DNA of 64,000 bases from Undaria pinnatifida (lineage: Eukaryota > Sar > Phaeophyceae > Laminariales > Alariaceae): contig JABAKD010000014.1 in the NCBI GenBank assembly GCA_012845835.1, positions 6,902,574 through 6,966,573 of the forward strand. The letters run 5' to 3'. The position numbers and the translations under genes were made by a program. Each line of letters opens with the position of its first letter. Within the stretch, counting starts at the first letter, position 1. Below, piece after piece: positions 42,701 through 51,624 of the stretch. The notes beneath the pieces were generated by a model. It saw nothing but the letters and a program-made list of their open reading frames with translations. It ran no database searches and was not told the origin of the DNA.

Positions 42701-44842
42701 CCGGTCGAAGCCGACTCGTGGTCCCAGACCCAAGCCGTGGTGCGTTTTTGTGTGATTTGTCTTTCGTCGTGTTTTTTGTTTGCGTGTTTTTTTCATTCGT
42801 TTTTGCTTCTAGTTTTCTTTTTTTCTTATGGTTGGTCAGGTGCCGGCATTATATATATGTTTTTCTTTTTTTTACGTTTTCTTTTTCTCTGGATGCAATG
42901 GCAATTACGGATGCCTATTTGCCTTTAAATGGACAGCGTTGCCATCCTAGAGTTAATCTGGTATAGCGTTTGTCGTCCTTGAGTATGCCTTCATCCTCAT
43001 GAGTCGTGCGGAACGCTACGACGCCTTCGGTCGAGACCGACCCCTGGTCCCAGACGCAAGCCGATGAGTTCTTATTTTTATTTTTATTGTTCTCACCTTT
43101 TTTTTCTCAGTTTTAGTTTTCTCCTTTTCCTTGTTCTCCTCTTTTTTTTCTCCTTTTTCTCCTTTTTTTATTTTTACCGTCTTGTTTGTTTGTATTGTCA
43201 TGTATAATTTCGTTTCTTTGTGTTCGTTACGGTGGCCTACCCTTGCTTATATGTTCACCACTGGTACCACGTGCTCGTATTTTTTGGGGATCGCGTTCGT
43301 TGAGCGTTGTAGCGTCAGCCGCAAAAGTCTCGTATATATCTTTTTATTGTGATTTTCTGGGTAAGCCCAGTGTATAATCCGATCATATGTTTTTGTTGAG
43401 CTTGCGCTGCTATCCTTCCTCCTATGCCCCTGCACAATCAGGTGGGAACTGCCCTGGCGCCTACCCTCATCGTCTGGGCATTCGGCCTCTGGGGAAGCGG
43501 CTTCCTCGGCGCCCCCGGGGGTTTCTCGTGGGGCGTGGTGGCGTTTTTGGTGGGGATTCCGCTGGGAGTGGCGGTGGCTTTGACGACCCACAAGCGGCGC
43601 ATGCCGCGGGACCGGTTGTATCGACTGGGGTTGGCGCTGGTGGCCTTCGTGTCCTGTGTGGCGTGGATTTATTACCTGGCCAACCTCGCGGTGATGTTGA
43701 TTGAGGTCAGTGAGAGGGGGAGAGGAAGGGGGACGGGGGTGAGGGTAGGGTAGGGGGGAGGGAGGGAGGGAGAGGGGAGGGTTCTCCTTCCCCCTTGTCG
43801 TTGGTTGAGGTCAGGGGAAGGGGCAGAGAGGGGGGTGGGGCGTGCTCATTTGTTTGTTGTCTTGGTCGCTAGACCATTGGACACTCATCCCTTTCGAGAC
43901 GGAGCACCGTTCATACTCCGAATAGAGACACCTCCGACATTTGGGCACTCAGCACGTTTCTTCCATATGTATCGGGGGGGGGGGGGGTTCCGGCCCATGT
44001 CGTTGCTTAAGGTCAGGGGGGGGAAAGGAGGGGAGGGAAGAAGGGGGGGAGGCTGGAGAAGGTGGGAGAAAGGCAGGGGGGAGGAGGGGGGAGGACGGGG
44101 GAGGGGAATGCCCCCCCCTCCCCCCATTCTTTATGGTGATGGATTGCCTTTTCGAGGTAGTTGTTGTTTGGTGTATCCTTGGCAAACTGGCAATGCCCCA
44201 CCCCGCCCTTCCTCCCTATTACGGCGCTCAGGATGTTGGAACCGATGCTAGCCCTGGCATTCCTAGCGCGGGGAACTCCTCTGGTGAACTTGTAACCCAA
44301 CAATGAACATAAAAAACTAAGCTAAACTAACTAAATAAATAATTTACTAATACAAAATAATATAAACTTGAACAACTACACGAAAATATCCCCAACCCCA
44401 TCCCATCCCACCCCATCGTTCTCCCTAAATGGTTTATCAGGACATTGGCGAGGCCACTGGATTGCCCAGCAGCGTGCTAGGCCTGAGTTTCCTAGCATGG
44501 GGCAACTGCGCTGGTGACTGGGTCACCAATCTCGCCGTGGCGAAGGCTGGTTACCCTGGCATGGCCATCGCTGGCTCGTACGGGGGACCTCTCTTCAATC
44601 TGCTCCTTGGCATAGGTCTGCCCATGGTGTGGAACTGCTCGAGAAGTTATCCCGAGCAATCTGTGTTTATCTTGGACGCTCCCACGATGTTTACCCTGTA
44701 CACTGCGATTTTTGTGTTGGTTTTGACTCTGCCTGCGGTGGCGTTATCGGGATTTGGGTTTCCCGAAAAGAGTCCCCTGGCTTTGCTCGGGATCTACGCG
44801 TTGTATATAGTTGTGGCTATAGTGATTACTCTGGCTTGGTAG
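33800..44842 (+). CDS. Na+/Ca2+ exchanger family protein (NCLX/CCX type), nine exons, 5' end missing
   Basis: Exons: 33800-33855, 34585-34732, 35821-35978, 37329-37519, 40202-40622, 41452-41759, 42538-42739, 43442-43705 and 44441-44842 (TAG). Every junction is GT-AG and the phases chain correctly, giving about 715 residues. The protein should exchange Ca2+ for a monovalent cation across an organelle or plasma membrane. Exon 1 gives TADNYFSPVLAVICDL; exon 2 gives the alpha-1 repeat VAGVTFLAFGNGAPDVF. Exons 3 and 4 carry helices (VVFLFLALLLMLGSAYA; LWLATCYLALYGVYVVCVF). Exons 4-6 encode a long hydrophilic, Gly/Glu/Ser-rich loop. Exon 7 has CVLEYPFILVRNATIPPVE, which in this family precedes the second helix bundle. 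Exon 8 is hydrophobic, and exon 9 holds the alpha-2 repeat LSFLAWGNCAGDWVTNLAVA and GGPLFNLLLGIGLP. The key Asn and Asp of both alpha repeats are kept. Exon 5 is the least certain, although its acceptor (GCACGCAACAG) restores frame. The N-terminal exon(s) with helix 1 were not found. Introns contain a LINE and decayed exon copies. Confidence 0.88.
34438..34458 (+). repeat. Duplicate of the alpha-1 exon start, giving an in-frame alternative acceptor
   Basis: CAGCTGGACATGCCTCCT-C-AA here repeats CAGCTGGACATGCCTCCT-G-AA at 34582-34602, the true start of exon 2. The upstream copy follows (TA)n and TTTTTCAG, a strong-looking acceptor, and the frame is open and in phase from 34441 through exon 2. 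Using it would add 144 bases (48 residues, including a Pro run) without changing the frame. Confidence 0.75.
35180..35470. repeat. G-rich then C-rich simple sequence in intron
   Basis: G runs at about 35199-35219 and 35288-35309 and a C run of about 22 at 35399-35420, inside the intron between exchanger exons 2 and 3. Confidence 0.8.
35474..35546 (+). pseudogene. Decayed copy of exchanger exon 3 start
   Basis: CACGCATAGCTATTGTTTTTCGGCGATGATGACGGATACAGTGGTGGTGGGTAGTGTTGTT (written here only to locate it; see 35799-35865) repeats the true intron end and exon start with a few substitutions. The copy has TTTTTCGG where the true exon has TTTTTTTCAG, so it has no acceptor AG and cannot be spliced. 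The CCCCA minisatellite lies between the copy and the original. Confidence 0.8.
35547..35798 (+). repeat. CCCCA pentanucleotide minisatellite
   Basis: Around 50 tandem CCCCA units with a few CCAACC-type interruptions (AACCCATCCAACC recurs about three times, giving a higher-order pattern). Intronic. His/Pro-rich or Trp/Gly-rich translations are artefacts. Confidence 0.95.
35979..37328. other. Intron between exchanger exons 3 and 4
   Basis: A T-rich first third (TTTTTC and TTTGTTT runs, 35990-36330) is followed by G/T-rich DNA with GTGTGG phrases and then unremarkable sequence. C-rich DNA precedes the acceptor GTGCTCAG at 37328. No element is recognised. Confidence 0.6.
37538..37620. repeat. 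CCCT microsatellite in exchanger intron
   Basis: C homopolymer and (CCCT)n just after the donor of exon 4 (GTAAGTG at 37520). Confidence 0.8.
37621..39690 (+). pseudogene. LINE reverse transcriptase, decayed, inside exchanger intron
   Basis: The copy is in the same orientation as the host gene, between exons 4 and 5. Landmarks in order: RPNRSCIDHVYT near 37735, FLDVQKA(stop)DTVW near 37833, MWEIGVRGKVQ at 38092, ISQGVAQGCTPSPNLFEVYV near 38202, GLMFADDLVLIS near 38330 (the catalytic F-A-D-D block), LGVEISKE near 38555, KLEYAGEVWGGNAKF near 38720, and the terminal PNVGGVSMRSMNGASSRKGC near 39590. It has several stops and at least one frameshift (between about 38160 and 38200), and a 198-bp insertion splits it at 37893-38090. 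The 5' half (endonuclease) is absent. The long antisense frames over it are shadows. Confidence 0.88.
37893..38090 (+). mobile_element. 198-bp element inserted in the LINE with 10-bp target duplication
   Basis: GATGTGGGAA flanks it on both sides (37883-37892 and 38091-38100), and the LINE frame resumes across the duplication at the same residues (KTMWE / KMWEIG). The element starts CGGCAGCTTGCGCTGCCGG and ends CATCCGCCGGAGGAA, and matches 30318-30532 and 62470-62632. It has no coding capacity and no clear terminal inverted repeats. The target duplication shows it moved after the LINE had inserted. Confidence 0.85.
39691..39900. repeat. C/T-rich tract after the LINE tail
   Basis: C homopolymers above 15 and CCCTCC/CTCCTC repeats, including two near-identical copies of a roughly 50-base unit containing CCGCTCTCTCCTCC. 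Intronic. Confidence 0.8.
40680..41075. repeat. CCTTGACGG inverted-repeat elements in exchanger intron
   Basis: CCTTGACG or CGTCAAGG-type phrases recur at about 40694, 40717, 40738, 40755, 40972, 41038 and 41058, bracketing A/T-rich segments (AAAAATTACAAATA; AAAAATTATAGGATTAGTCC, then AAAGACGCCTTGACGG). The same phrases are found inverted at 47170-47470. This looks like a small palindromic mobile element family. Confidence 0.55.
41105..41400. repeat. ACAAC/CCCCA-rich simple sequence
   Basis: ACACAACACAACAC repeats at 41128-41175, then C-rich CCCCAC units. Intronic, just before the acceptor TTTACAG at 41451. Confidence 0.8.
42893..43075 (+). pseudogene. Decayed duplicate of exchanger exon 7
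   Basis: From GCAATGGCAATTA through GTCCTTGAGTATGCCTTCATCC to CCTGGTCCCAGACGCAAGCC, this segment follows exon 7 (42538-42739) collinearly with substitutions and small indels. The frame is interrupted, the acceptor side is missing and the donor GTGGTGCG has become GATGAG, so it should not be spliced. It lies about 170 bases downstream of the true exon. Confidence 0.85.
43740..44135. repeat. G-rich intron with echoes of the exon 8 donor
   Basis: The exon 8 end GTTGATTGAGGTCAGTGAG is echoed by TCGTTGGTTGAGGTCAGGGG near 43798 and GTCGTTGCTTAAGGTCAGGGG near 44001. The intervening DNA is G-rich, with runs above 10 at 43976-43987. Confidence 0.55.
43855..43970 (-). mobile_element. LINE 3'-end fragment, antisense in exchanger intron
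   Basis: The minus-strand frame reads ECPNVGGVSIRSMNGAPSRK, the terminal peptide of the LINE family at 39.6 kb. It is a short, 5'-truncated copy in the intron between exons 8 and 9, opposite to the host gene. Confidence 0.75.
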
Positions 44843-44849
44843 AGAGGAT

Positions 44850-45060
44850 GTGGCGTTTTGTGGGTGGGGTCGGGTTTGTTGGATTGGGGTGGGATTTGTT
44901 GGATTGGGGTGGGGTGGCATGATGGGATTGGTTCGGGTGGGGTGGGTGGGATGGTGTGTGGTGGGTTGGGGTGGTGCCGAGAGTTGGTCTGGGGTTGATT
45001 GGTTGGATGATGACTGATTGCTTCATGAGTTGTTGATTAGCTGACTGACTGATTGATCGT

Positions 45061-45098
<38 letters not shown>

Positions 45099-45265
45099 AA
45101 TTGGTTGCTTAATTGGTTGATTGGTTGATTGATGGATTGATTGATTGATTGGTTGATTGATTGATTGACTGGTTATTTGATTGATGGGTTAATTGATTGA
45201 CTGGTTGATTAGTTGATTAGTTAAATGATTGATTGGTTGGTTGGTTGAATCATTGATTAGTTGCT
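44850..45265 (+). repeat. GGGGTGG and TTGATTGA microsatellites
   Basis: Directly downstream of the exchanger stop codon is a G/T-rich stretch (GGATTGGGGTGGG units, 44878-44985), followed by (GATT)n with many variants from about 45030 to 45260. The exchanger's polyadenylation site is probably within or before this, but no clear signal is visible. Confidence 0.8.
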
Positions 45266-46440
45266 CGTTTGATGGCCGATTGTTCGGTCGATTGGTTCGT
45301 TCGTCTTTTCGTTGGTTCGTTGTTGGTTGGCTTTGCGCATACTTCTATGATGGGTTTGTCAGATTGTTTTTTGTGGACTTGGCCGAACGACCAATCAATT
45401 CATCCGTTGATTTCGTTTCGCCTGCTAGTTTCATTGGCCCCATGTATTGTTCTATTTACGATTTTGGAACAGCAGCGGTGACGGTAGCGACAGCAGTGGA
45501 GTTATATTCCCGGCGTCCCCTTTTGTACCACCTTTTAAGACTTGGAGAGAAAAGGTGTCAAAACAACAAATTGTGGTTTCAGTATCGGCCTTTCGAAGCA
45601 GCCGGGTAGCACTTTAGTTCCAAGTCTTGAAAGGTTTCTTAATGTCGATAGCTTCTTAACCCAAAATCGACAGAATTTCGTTTTTTTTCTGCACGATTTT
45701 CGTAACATACCTACAGCAGTAGGCCATGAGGTTGTTCATCCTGTAGCAGTTTTAGTCTTCCTCAAATCAGTTTTGAGGAAAGGTCTAAAGCTCCACAAGT
45801 GGTTATGAGCCTCATTAAAAAAGTGCTGTACCTCTTCCGTGTTGGTAGCATGTGTTCGCTCGAAGCGCGCAAAGGGCGGGGATGCACGGTATGCGCGCAA
45901 CATGCCGATGCCAGTCTGACACTGCTGCACACACTTCCTAGACGATGGATAGTACAGTACTGTTTCTGGCCGCTATACTGCATACAGTAGGGGTCCCCCA
46001 GTAAGGCAATCTGAGTCAAGCGGTATCCCGATAGAAGGCGGTCCAAATCGCTTGGTGTGACTGGGAATTGCACTCATAACCTGGAGTTGATATGGCGGCT
46101 TCCCCTGTAAGGCGGTGGTATTGCTCGCGCGCACCACCGCCTTACACACAGTATTTTCCAGTCAAGTCAACCGGGTTATAACCAGCGGCTCTTCACAAGT
46201 CATGACCCGACCCTACGCGTGGTTCGATAGAGGTAGTTCGGTTTTTGGCAAAAATGGTTTCTGATTTACGGAGCGGAGCGCCTTAACCCCCAAAATCGTC
46301 GTGAATTTCGTATATTGTATCGCGAAAATATGTATACCTTAGGCCATGGATATGGGGTTGTTCATCGGGTTGCGGGTGCAGTCTGCGCTGAATCGGTTTT
46401 GTGCCCTAGGGAAAATGTAGAACTCTCCTCAAGTGTATAG
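45266..46440. other. No gene; old copies of the CTACGATA MITE family
   Basis: 45715-45800 (GCCATGAGGTTGTTCATCCTGTAGCAG ... CAAATCAGTTTTGAGG; ...) and 46205-46400 (TTCGATAGAGGTAG, CCAAAATCGTCG, GCCATGGATATGGGGTTGTTCATC) match internal parts of 6885-7140 and 50676-51404. They are decayed, without intact ends. An inverted pair around CTTGTAAGGCGGTGGTATTG lies at 46100-46150. Confidence 0.45.
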
Positions 46441-46544
46441 CGCGTCAGAAAAAAATGGTGCGAAATCTCCATTGCGTGTTCATGTGTCACCCACGGGTCG
46501 AGTCAGGAATTTTTGAAAATGTCCCGGTTCCAGTCGGGTCGGGT

Positions 46545-46785
46545 CATGAGATGTCTGAAACCTCACGGACCGAGTCGGGTCGGGTCGGGTCGGGTCGGGT
46601 CGGGTCGGGTCGGGTCGGGTCGGGTCGGGTCGGGTCGGGTCGGGTCAGGTCAGGAACTGTCCGAAACCTCACGGGTCGAGTCGGGTCGGGTCGGATCGGA
46701 TCAGGAGGTGTTCATATCTCACGGGTCACCCTGTGACCGATCCGCCCCGCGAAAATAGACACCTGAGCCGCGAAAAGCCCTGGTT
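46545..46785 (+). repeat. GGGTC pentanucleotide array with conserved flanks, copy 1
   Basis: About 14 GGGTC units (46572-46646), a break containing AGGAACTGTCCGAAACCTCA, then a second short array. The entry flank is GAAACCTCACGG and the exit flank is CCCGCGAAAA ... CGCGAAAAGCCCTGG. The same flanks bound the array at 53.76-54.1 kb and the remnant at 1635. Confidence 0.85.
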
Positions 46786-47084
46786 ATATATAACCTTGGC
46801 TCCCTTGAAACTGCACAACGTTTTTGTGGCCACATTGCTTGGAATTGGGTGCGTGGGCTCATGTTTTGCACTAGCTTATCACAGCTGCTGGCGGTTTGTT
46901 TTTCAGGGAACAGACCAGTTGGGATTTTCGGGAGGTAACTTTTGGTTTTTGCGTATGTAGTAACATACAACTGCACCTGCGTGTGGTTTAGGGGAACGTT
47001 TGGTCCTGTGGAATCAGCTTGGGATAGGATACGCTTTGTAGTAGTTGAGCTAGCATAGGTAAACCCTTTTGAGACCCAGGCATA

Positions 47085-47470
47085 GCGACGCAAAAAAAAA
47101 TGACGATACAGTAGTACAGGTATCGTCAAGCGTCTAAGAAGAGCGTGGGGCAGCACGAGCAAATATGTCGATTGACGGTCTAGTTTTGACCCGTCAAGGC
47201 GTCTTTGGACTTACCATACTAGTTTTTAGTATGGATTTCCTTGACGGCTCTTGACGGCTGTCCGTGACGATACAGTACAGGTATCGTCAAGAGTCCAGAA
47301 AGAGCGTGGGGCAGCACGAGCAAATATGTCGGTTGACGGTCTAGTTTTGACCCGTCAAGGCGTCTTTGGACTTATCGTACTAGTTGTTGTCTGTGGATTC
47401 CCTTGACGGCCGTCCGTCAAGGTTCCTTGACGAATTGACGGATGTCCGTCAAGGGGCAAGAGTGCCGCCA
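47085..47470 (+). repeat. Tandem ~175-bp units of the CCTTGACGG element
   Basis: Two units begin near 47102 and 47264 with GACGATACAGTA(GTA)CAGGTATCGTCAAG and share AGAGCGTGGGGCAGCACGAG, TTGACGGTCTAGTTTTGACC, CGTCAAGGCGTCTTTGGACT and the TTCCTTGACGG end. At 47402-47423 CCTTGACGG-CCGT-CCGTCAAGG is a perfect palindrome. The distal part matches the elements at 40.7-41.07 kb in inverted orientation. Confidence 0.7.
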
Positions 47471-47899
47471 CAAACCGACATCTGTGAGCACGGTTATCAC
47501 CGTGCAGGGGTGTCGCCATATGCAGATCCTTACGTTGCAAGCTCGGACACATCCTTTTACCCCAGCGAACCAGGCTCTTTCGTGTGGTTGAACACTGTAA
47601 TACTCGCCTTTTTTTCGTCATCAGATTTTCTTCCGTCCGTTTTTCCCTCCTCTCAAGTTCCGAAATAGTTATGTGAGCTGCACGCGTACACCCCCTGCTG
47701 TGTGTGTTTTTGGGCCACTGTATGTGTTTTGAGGCGATGAACCACTGGAAATTCTGTATGGGATAGGTTCTTGGTGTTGTGAATTACGTTACAATTTCGT
47801 GCACATAATTTGTTGTGTGTGATGTATGTTTTTGCGGTGGTCAAAAGAGGTATAGCCCTTTTTGGGGGAGCCATGTTTGACTAATATTTTCATAGTGTG

Positions 47900-48600
47900 A
47901 GCGCGTAAAACACCATAGTGAGTTTCATGTTGCGCGCGTGCCGAGCAATTCCTGAAGTTGGAGTCCGTCATAACCCCTCCCCTATACAGTGGCTCCGAAT
48001 GGTGCCGTTGTGGTCCAGCCCAATATGCCCGCACTATACAGGGCACCCGGTACTGTCAGAAATAGGGTTATCATTACGGAGAGTTACTATTACTATACCA
48101 GGTACAAAGTTCCAGTTGTTTGAGGCGATTACGCTAGCACTATTGAGGGCGGTGGCGCTGTTCAACGGGCACTATTGGGAGCTCCCCACCGTACCCTATG
48201 TTGCGGGATGCGCGCGGGGGGAGGGGGGGGGGTCTGTACATGTGTTGAAGCTTATTGGTGTAGGTTCCACCGCGTTACCGTAGGTTGGGCCGCATTTCTT
48301 TGTGTAACACATTTACCGGATATCCGCGAGTACGGAGATCGAGGTGGGATATTCTAGCTCAGTTCTGCTGGCTGCCAATAGGGCCGGTATGTGCCAGTGC
48401 AATACGCCGGCACTATTCAGGGCACCGGCACTATCGGGAATAGGCTTGCTACGGAAAGCTACAGTTGATATCGAGATTCCAGTGGTGCCAAGCGATTCCG
48501 GCGGCACTATAGAGGTCAGTGGCACTATTCAACCGGCACTAATGAGGACCCCCCCCCCGTTATTGTCTAGCGATCCGAGTCGTTTCGTGTGGTTGATTCT
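47900..48600 (+). repeat. Duplicated GGCACTAT-rich unit
   Basis: CAGGGCACCGG(T/C)ACT, GGAATAGG, CGGAxAG(C/T)TAC, TTCCAGT(G/T)G and GGCACTATTxxG are shared by 47990-48190 and 48390-48550. No coding frame is conserved. Confidence 0.5.
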
Positions 48601-48837
48601 GTAATCTTTTTCAGTTGTGTTCGTCTTTTTTTTCCTTTTGATTTTCCAAAAGGGTTGTGAGGGACAATGGAGTGTTTAGTTTGTTTTTTTCCGCTCTCGA
48701 GCGCCATTTTCACACGGTCTTGTGTGATTTTGTTTTCGACTGGCGTGCGGTTGTTTCGCTTTTATCCAAGGCCACCTTTGCAGCCCCTTTGGAACTGCAC
48801 CCACGCTTCGAGGAAAAACTCCATGAAATTAGTGTGG

Positions 48838-49195
48838 GCCGATGCCGAATAGGAGGGTGCTGATACCGAACAGAAGGGTGCCAATGCAGCGTGGGAGGGT
48901 GCCGATACTGAATAGGAGGATACCACTACCGAATAAGAGGGAGGATATTCCGAATTGGTGGGTGCCGATACCGAGCAGGAGGGTAGGAGGGTGCCGATTT
49001 CAAGTCGGAGGAAGCCGAAACCGAATGGGAGGATATCGATACCGAATAGGAAGATAACGATACCGAACAGGAAGATGCCGTTACCTAATAGGAGGACACC
49101 GATAGCTAATAGGAGGATAACGAAGTAGAGAATGCCGATGCCGAATAGGAGCACGCCGATTCCGAATAAGCGATAGCGACTAGTAGGGTGCCGAT
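48838..49195 (-). repeat. 18-21-bp minisatellite, inverted relative to 33.6 kb
   Basis: About 16-18 imperfect units of the CCGATACCGAATAGGAGGGTG type. On the minus strand this gives TATTCGGTATCGGCA, the same unit as 33613-33797. It lies about 4 kb beyond the end of the exchanger gene. Confidence 0.8.
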
Positions 49196-49259
49196 TGCGA
49201 ACAGGAAGATACCAAACCCAAGGACAGTGCTGAAGAGGTTGCCGAAAACCATTGATAGG

Positions 49260-49370
49260 TTGAAGAGAGGAGGATGAGAGGGGGGGGGGGGGGGAGAGGG
49301 GAGGGGAGGGGGAAGAGGAGGAGGGGAGAGAGGGAAGGAGGGGAAGGGGGGAGGAAGGGGAGGGGGGGTA
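49260..49370. repeat. G-rich purine tract
   Basis: G homopolymer and GGGGAGG repeats. Confidence 0.8.
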
Positions 49371-49374
49371 ATAG

Positions 49375-49960
49375 TTGCCACGCATCGCATGCGATGGAAT
49401 TCATGGTTTTGTTGAAAACGGTTGTATAGCACTTGGCCCTTTCGGCGGCGTTGACCGAGGGAGGGGTGAGGGGTGAGGTTAGCAGGTTGGCTCAGCCCAC
49501 CTCCTTTCGCCCCCCCACTCTATGTATCGGTTATGTGCGTCATCGTCCTGCACCTTTTGTGGCGGAACGCTTGTCCTGAGCGCTTCCTCATGAACGCCAT
49601 GTACAAGCAAGCTCCAGGTCAGAGAGACAACGATGTCGTGGTGCTGGTCTTTTGTATAGAGGGCATGGTCTGTCCCAAGAGTACTTTCAGTCGTTTTAGT
49701 TTGTTTGGCACGTTGTGGCCCTGTAGAATAAGCCGTTGTTGTTTTTTGTTCCAGCGGTTGTGTGGTTTTGTCGCACCTTATCGTGGCGGGTACGGGCTGT
49801 TCCGAGAGTGCTTTCACTCGTGCCGAGATTCTTATGAGCGTGTGACCCCGTCGGATAGCCCGATTTGATGAAAAGAAGAACGAAAAAAAAGTGGAGCCGG
49901 TTGTCGTAGACAATGGGCGGCCTGATTTTTTTTATTGTACAGTTAAGACCCTTTATTGCG
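49375..49960. other. Unrecognised open frames
   Basis: A 131-codon plus-strand frame (49473-49868) with several Cys and a basic/aromatic composition overlaps a 144-codon minus frame. No motif decides between them. They could be exons of an unknown gene. Confidence 0.2.
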
Positions 49961-49964
49961 AGAT

Positions 49965-50090
49965 CGAGGTTTTCGCCGTAACTGATCTTTCTCTGCAAGC
50001 TGCGTATGATGCTTCGATCAAGCGAGCTACGGGGTGTGCATGTCCTTAAAGAACATGGATAGGTCGGTGACTTCCCCTGAGTACTACTGT
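49965..50090 (+). repeat. CAGCTGTGAGATCGA-family repeat, divergent partial copy
   Basis: CGAGATCGAGG, TCTGCAAGCTGCGTATGATG, CTTCGATCAAGCGAGCTACG and AGGTCGGTGACTTCCCCTG follow the family order. Confidence 0.6.
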
Positions 50091-50118
50091 AGTATTGTCG
50101 TGGTAGAGATTTTGCTCT

Positions 50119-50285
50119 AGGCAGCAACGTCTTGGTGACACGTATCTTGCGTAAGGCAGCAATATCTTGGTGACAAGTATCTTTCTTAAGGCAGCAACGT
50201 CTTGGTGACACGTATCTTGCGTAAGGCAGCAATGTCTTGGTGACAAGTATCTTTCTTAAGGCAGCAACGTCTTGGTGGCACGAAG
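50119..50285 (+). repeat. 35-bp tandem repeat with 70-bp higher order
   Basis: Five units of AAGGCAGCAA(C/T)GTCTTGGTG plus ACACGTATCTTGCGT or ACAAGTATCTTTCTT. The two end types alternate strictly, so the true period is 70 bases. It is not a CRISPR array because there are no unique spacers. Confidence 0.9.
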
Positions 50286-50675
50286 TACGTATCTCGATAC
50301 GCTAAAAAAGTATCACGCGACCTACTGGCTGGTCGTAATCATAGCACACGGGGGTCTTGCACGTCGCAATTCAGCACGGAGTCCTTGCTATGATAAATCC
50401 ACATTAAAACTGCGCTTACGATAACAAGCGTTCCCACGATACAACGCAACACGTTAGGCCAGCCCGATGTAACCCTTGACGCGTGCTACGATAGAAGTAC
50501 TACTTCGAAATATATTAATAGCACTTTTAGCTGGAAGTTTTTCAGAATGACGTGGCCCCTTAACCCAAAATCGTCGAAATTTCGTTTTTTTTTTTTTTTT
50601 TTTTCTGTGATTTTAGTTGAATACCTAGGCCATCGGATTGATTCTTCATCGGGTATATAGCGCTTTTTTATTGTA

Positions 50676-51012
50676 ACGCGTGCTACGATAGAGATGCACC
50701 ACTTTTTTTTTCTGGGGTTCCTCAATTCGGGAGCTTAACGCCTTTACAACCGGAAACCCTTTTGGGGGACAAAAGTACTTGAACTTAGTATGGGGAGGGA
50801 TTTTGGGGCTCTTGAGGGGCTGAGATCTCCCAAGAAAAGTGATTTGGAGTAAAATAGCACTGCTACCGGATGAAAAAATCCCATGGCCAAGGTACACTAA
50901 CGAGAGTAATGAGAAAAAAGGCCTATTTCCGACGATTTTGTGTTAATAAGGAGCCCCGTCATTGAGAAACCATTCATTTCAGACGAAAACTGATACCTCT
51001 GTCGTAGCACGC
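50676..51012 (+). mobile_element. MITE-like element, CTACGATA family, copy 2
   Basis: The left end ACGCGTGCTACGATAGAGAT and right end CTCTGTCGTAGCACG form imperfect terminal inverted repeats. The interior (CTCAATTCGGGAGCTTAACG, AAGGTACACTAACGAGAGTA, GAGCCCCGTCATTGAGAAAC) matches 6885-7140 in reverse. A T-run and a further GACGCGTGCTACGATAGAAG start at 50479 suggest a tandem or nested older copy. Confidence 0.7.
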
Positions 51013-51095
51013 CACTTGTCCCGAAATCCGTTTTTGGGAGAGGAATACAGTGCTCCCTTAACTGAGGAGCGCGCACCAGAAAAAAAAAAGTGTTT

Positions 51096-51404
51096 GACGC
51101 GTGCTACGATAATAGAGGTGTGCACCACTTTTTTACTAATACAACCCCTCAATTTGGGAGCTTGAGACCTCTCTGAGGCGAAAACTGATTTTTGGAGAAA
51201 AATCAAAACTGCTACAAGTACACGGCATGAAAAAAAAATTCATATGATGGCCTAGGGGTACACAACGAGAATCACGGCCAAAAAAAAAAAAAAATGGGGC
51301 CGTTTTTTTTTCGACGATTTTGGGTTAATTAAGGAGCCCCGTCATTGAGAAATCATTTCAGCCAAAAAAGGGTATACCTTGATACATCTATCGTAGCACG
51401 CGTC
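51096..51404 (+). mobile_element. MITE-like element, CTACGATA family, best copy (309 bp)
   Basis: It has perfect 16-base terminal inverted repeats: GACGCGTGCTACGATA (51096-51111) and TATCGTAGCACGCGTC (51389-51404). It is non-coding, with A-runs and T-runs inside. The flanking bases do not give an obvious target duplication. Confidence 0.8.
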
Positions 51405-51624
51405 GGTGCAGAAGCTCTGTTATCGTACCATGCGTCCCTATTGGGAGGGCAGGTCTTGCGATCAATACTGTTATGCTTTTTCTATACCTGGTATATATAT
51501 ATCCTACGGCGGCGGAGATGGGGTAAAATAAACTCACCATACACTTCCAAAATATTTCCATACACATACATGATGTCGCCTGTTTCAAATGAAATGATTT
51601 GCGCACTTTCGCAATCTCCAGCGC

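Noticed and set aside
50119-50285. CRISPR array
   Set aside because: Repeats are contiguous with no unique spacers and the DNA is eukaryotic.
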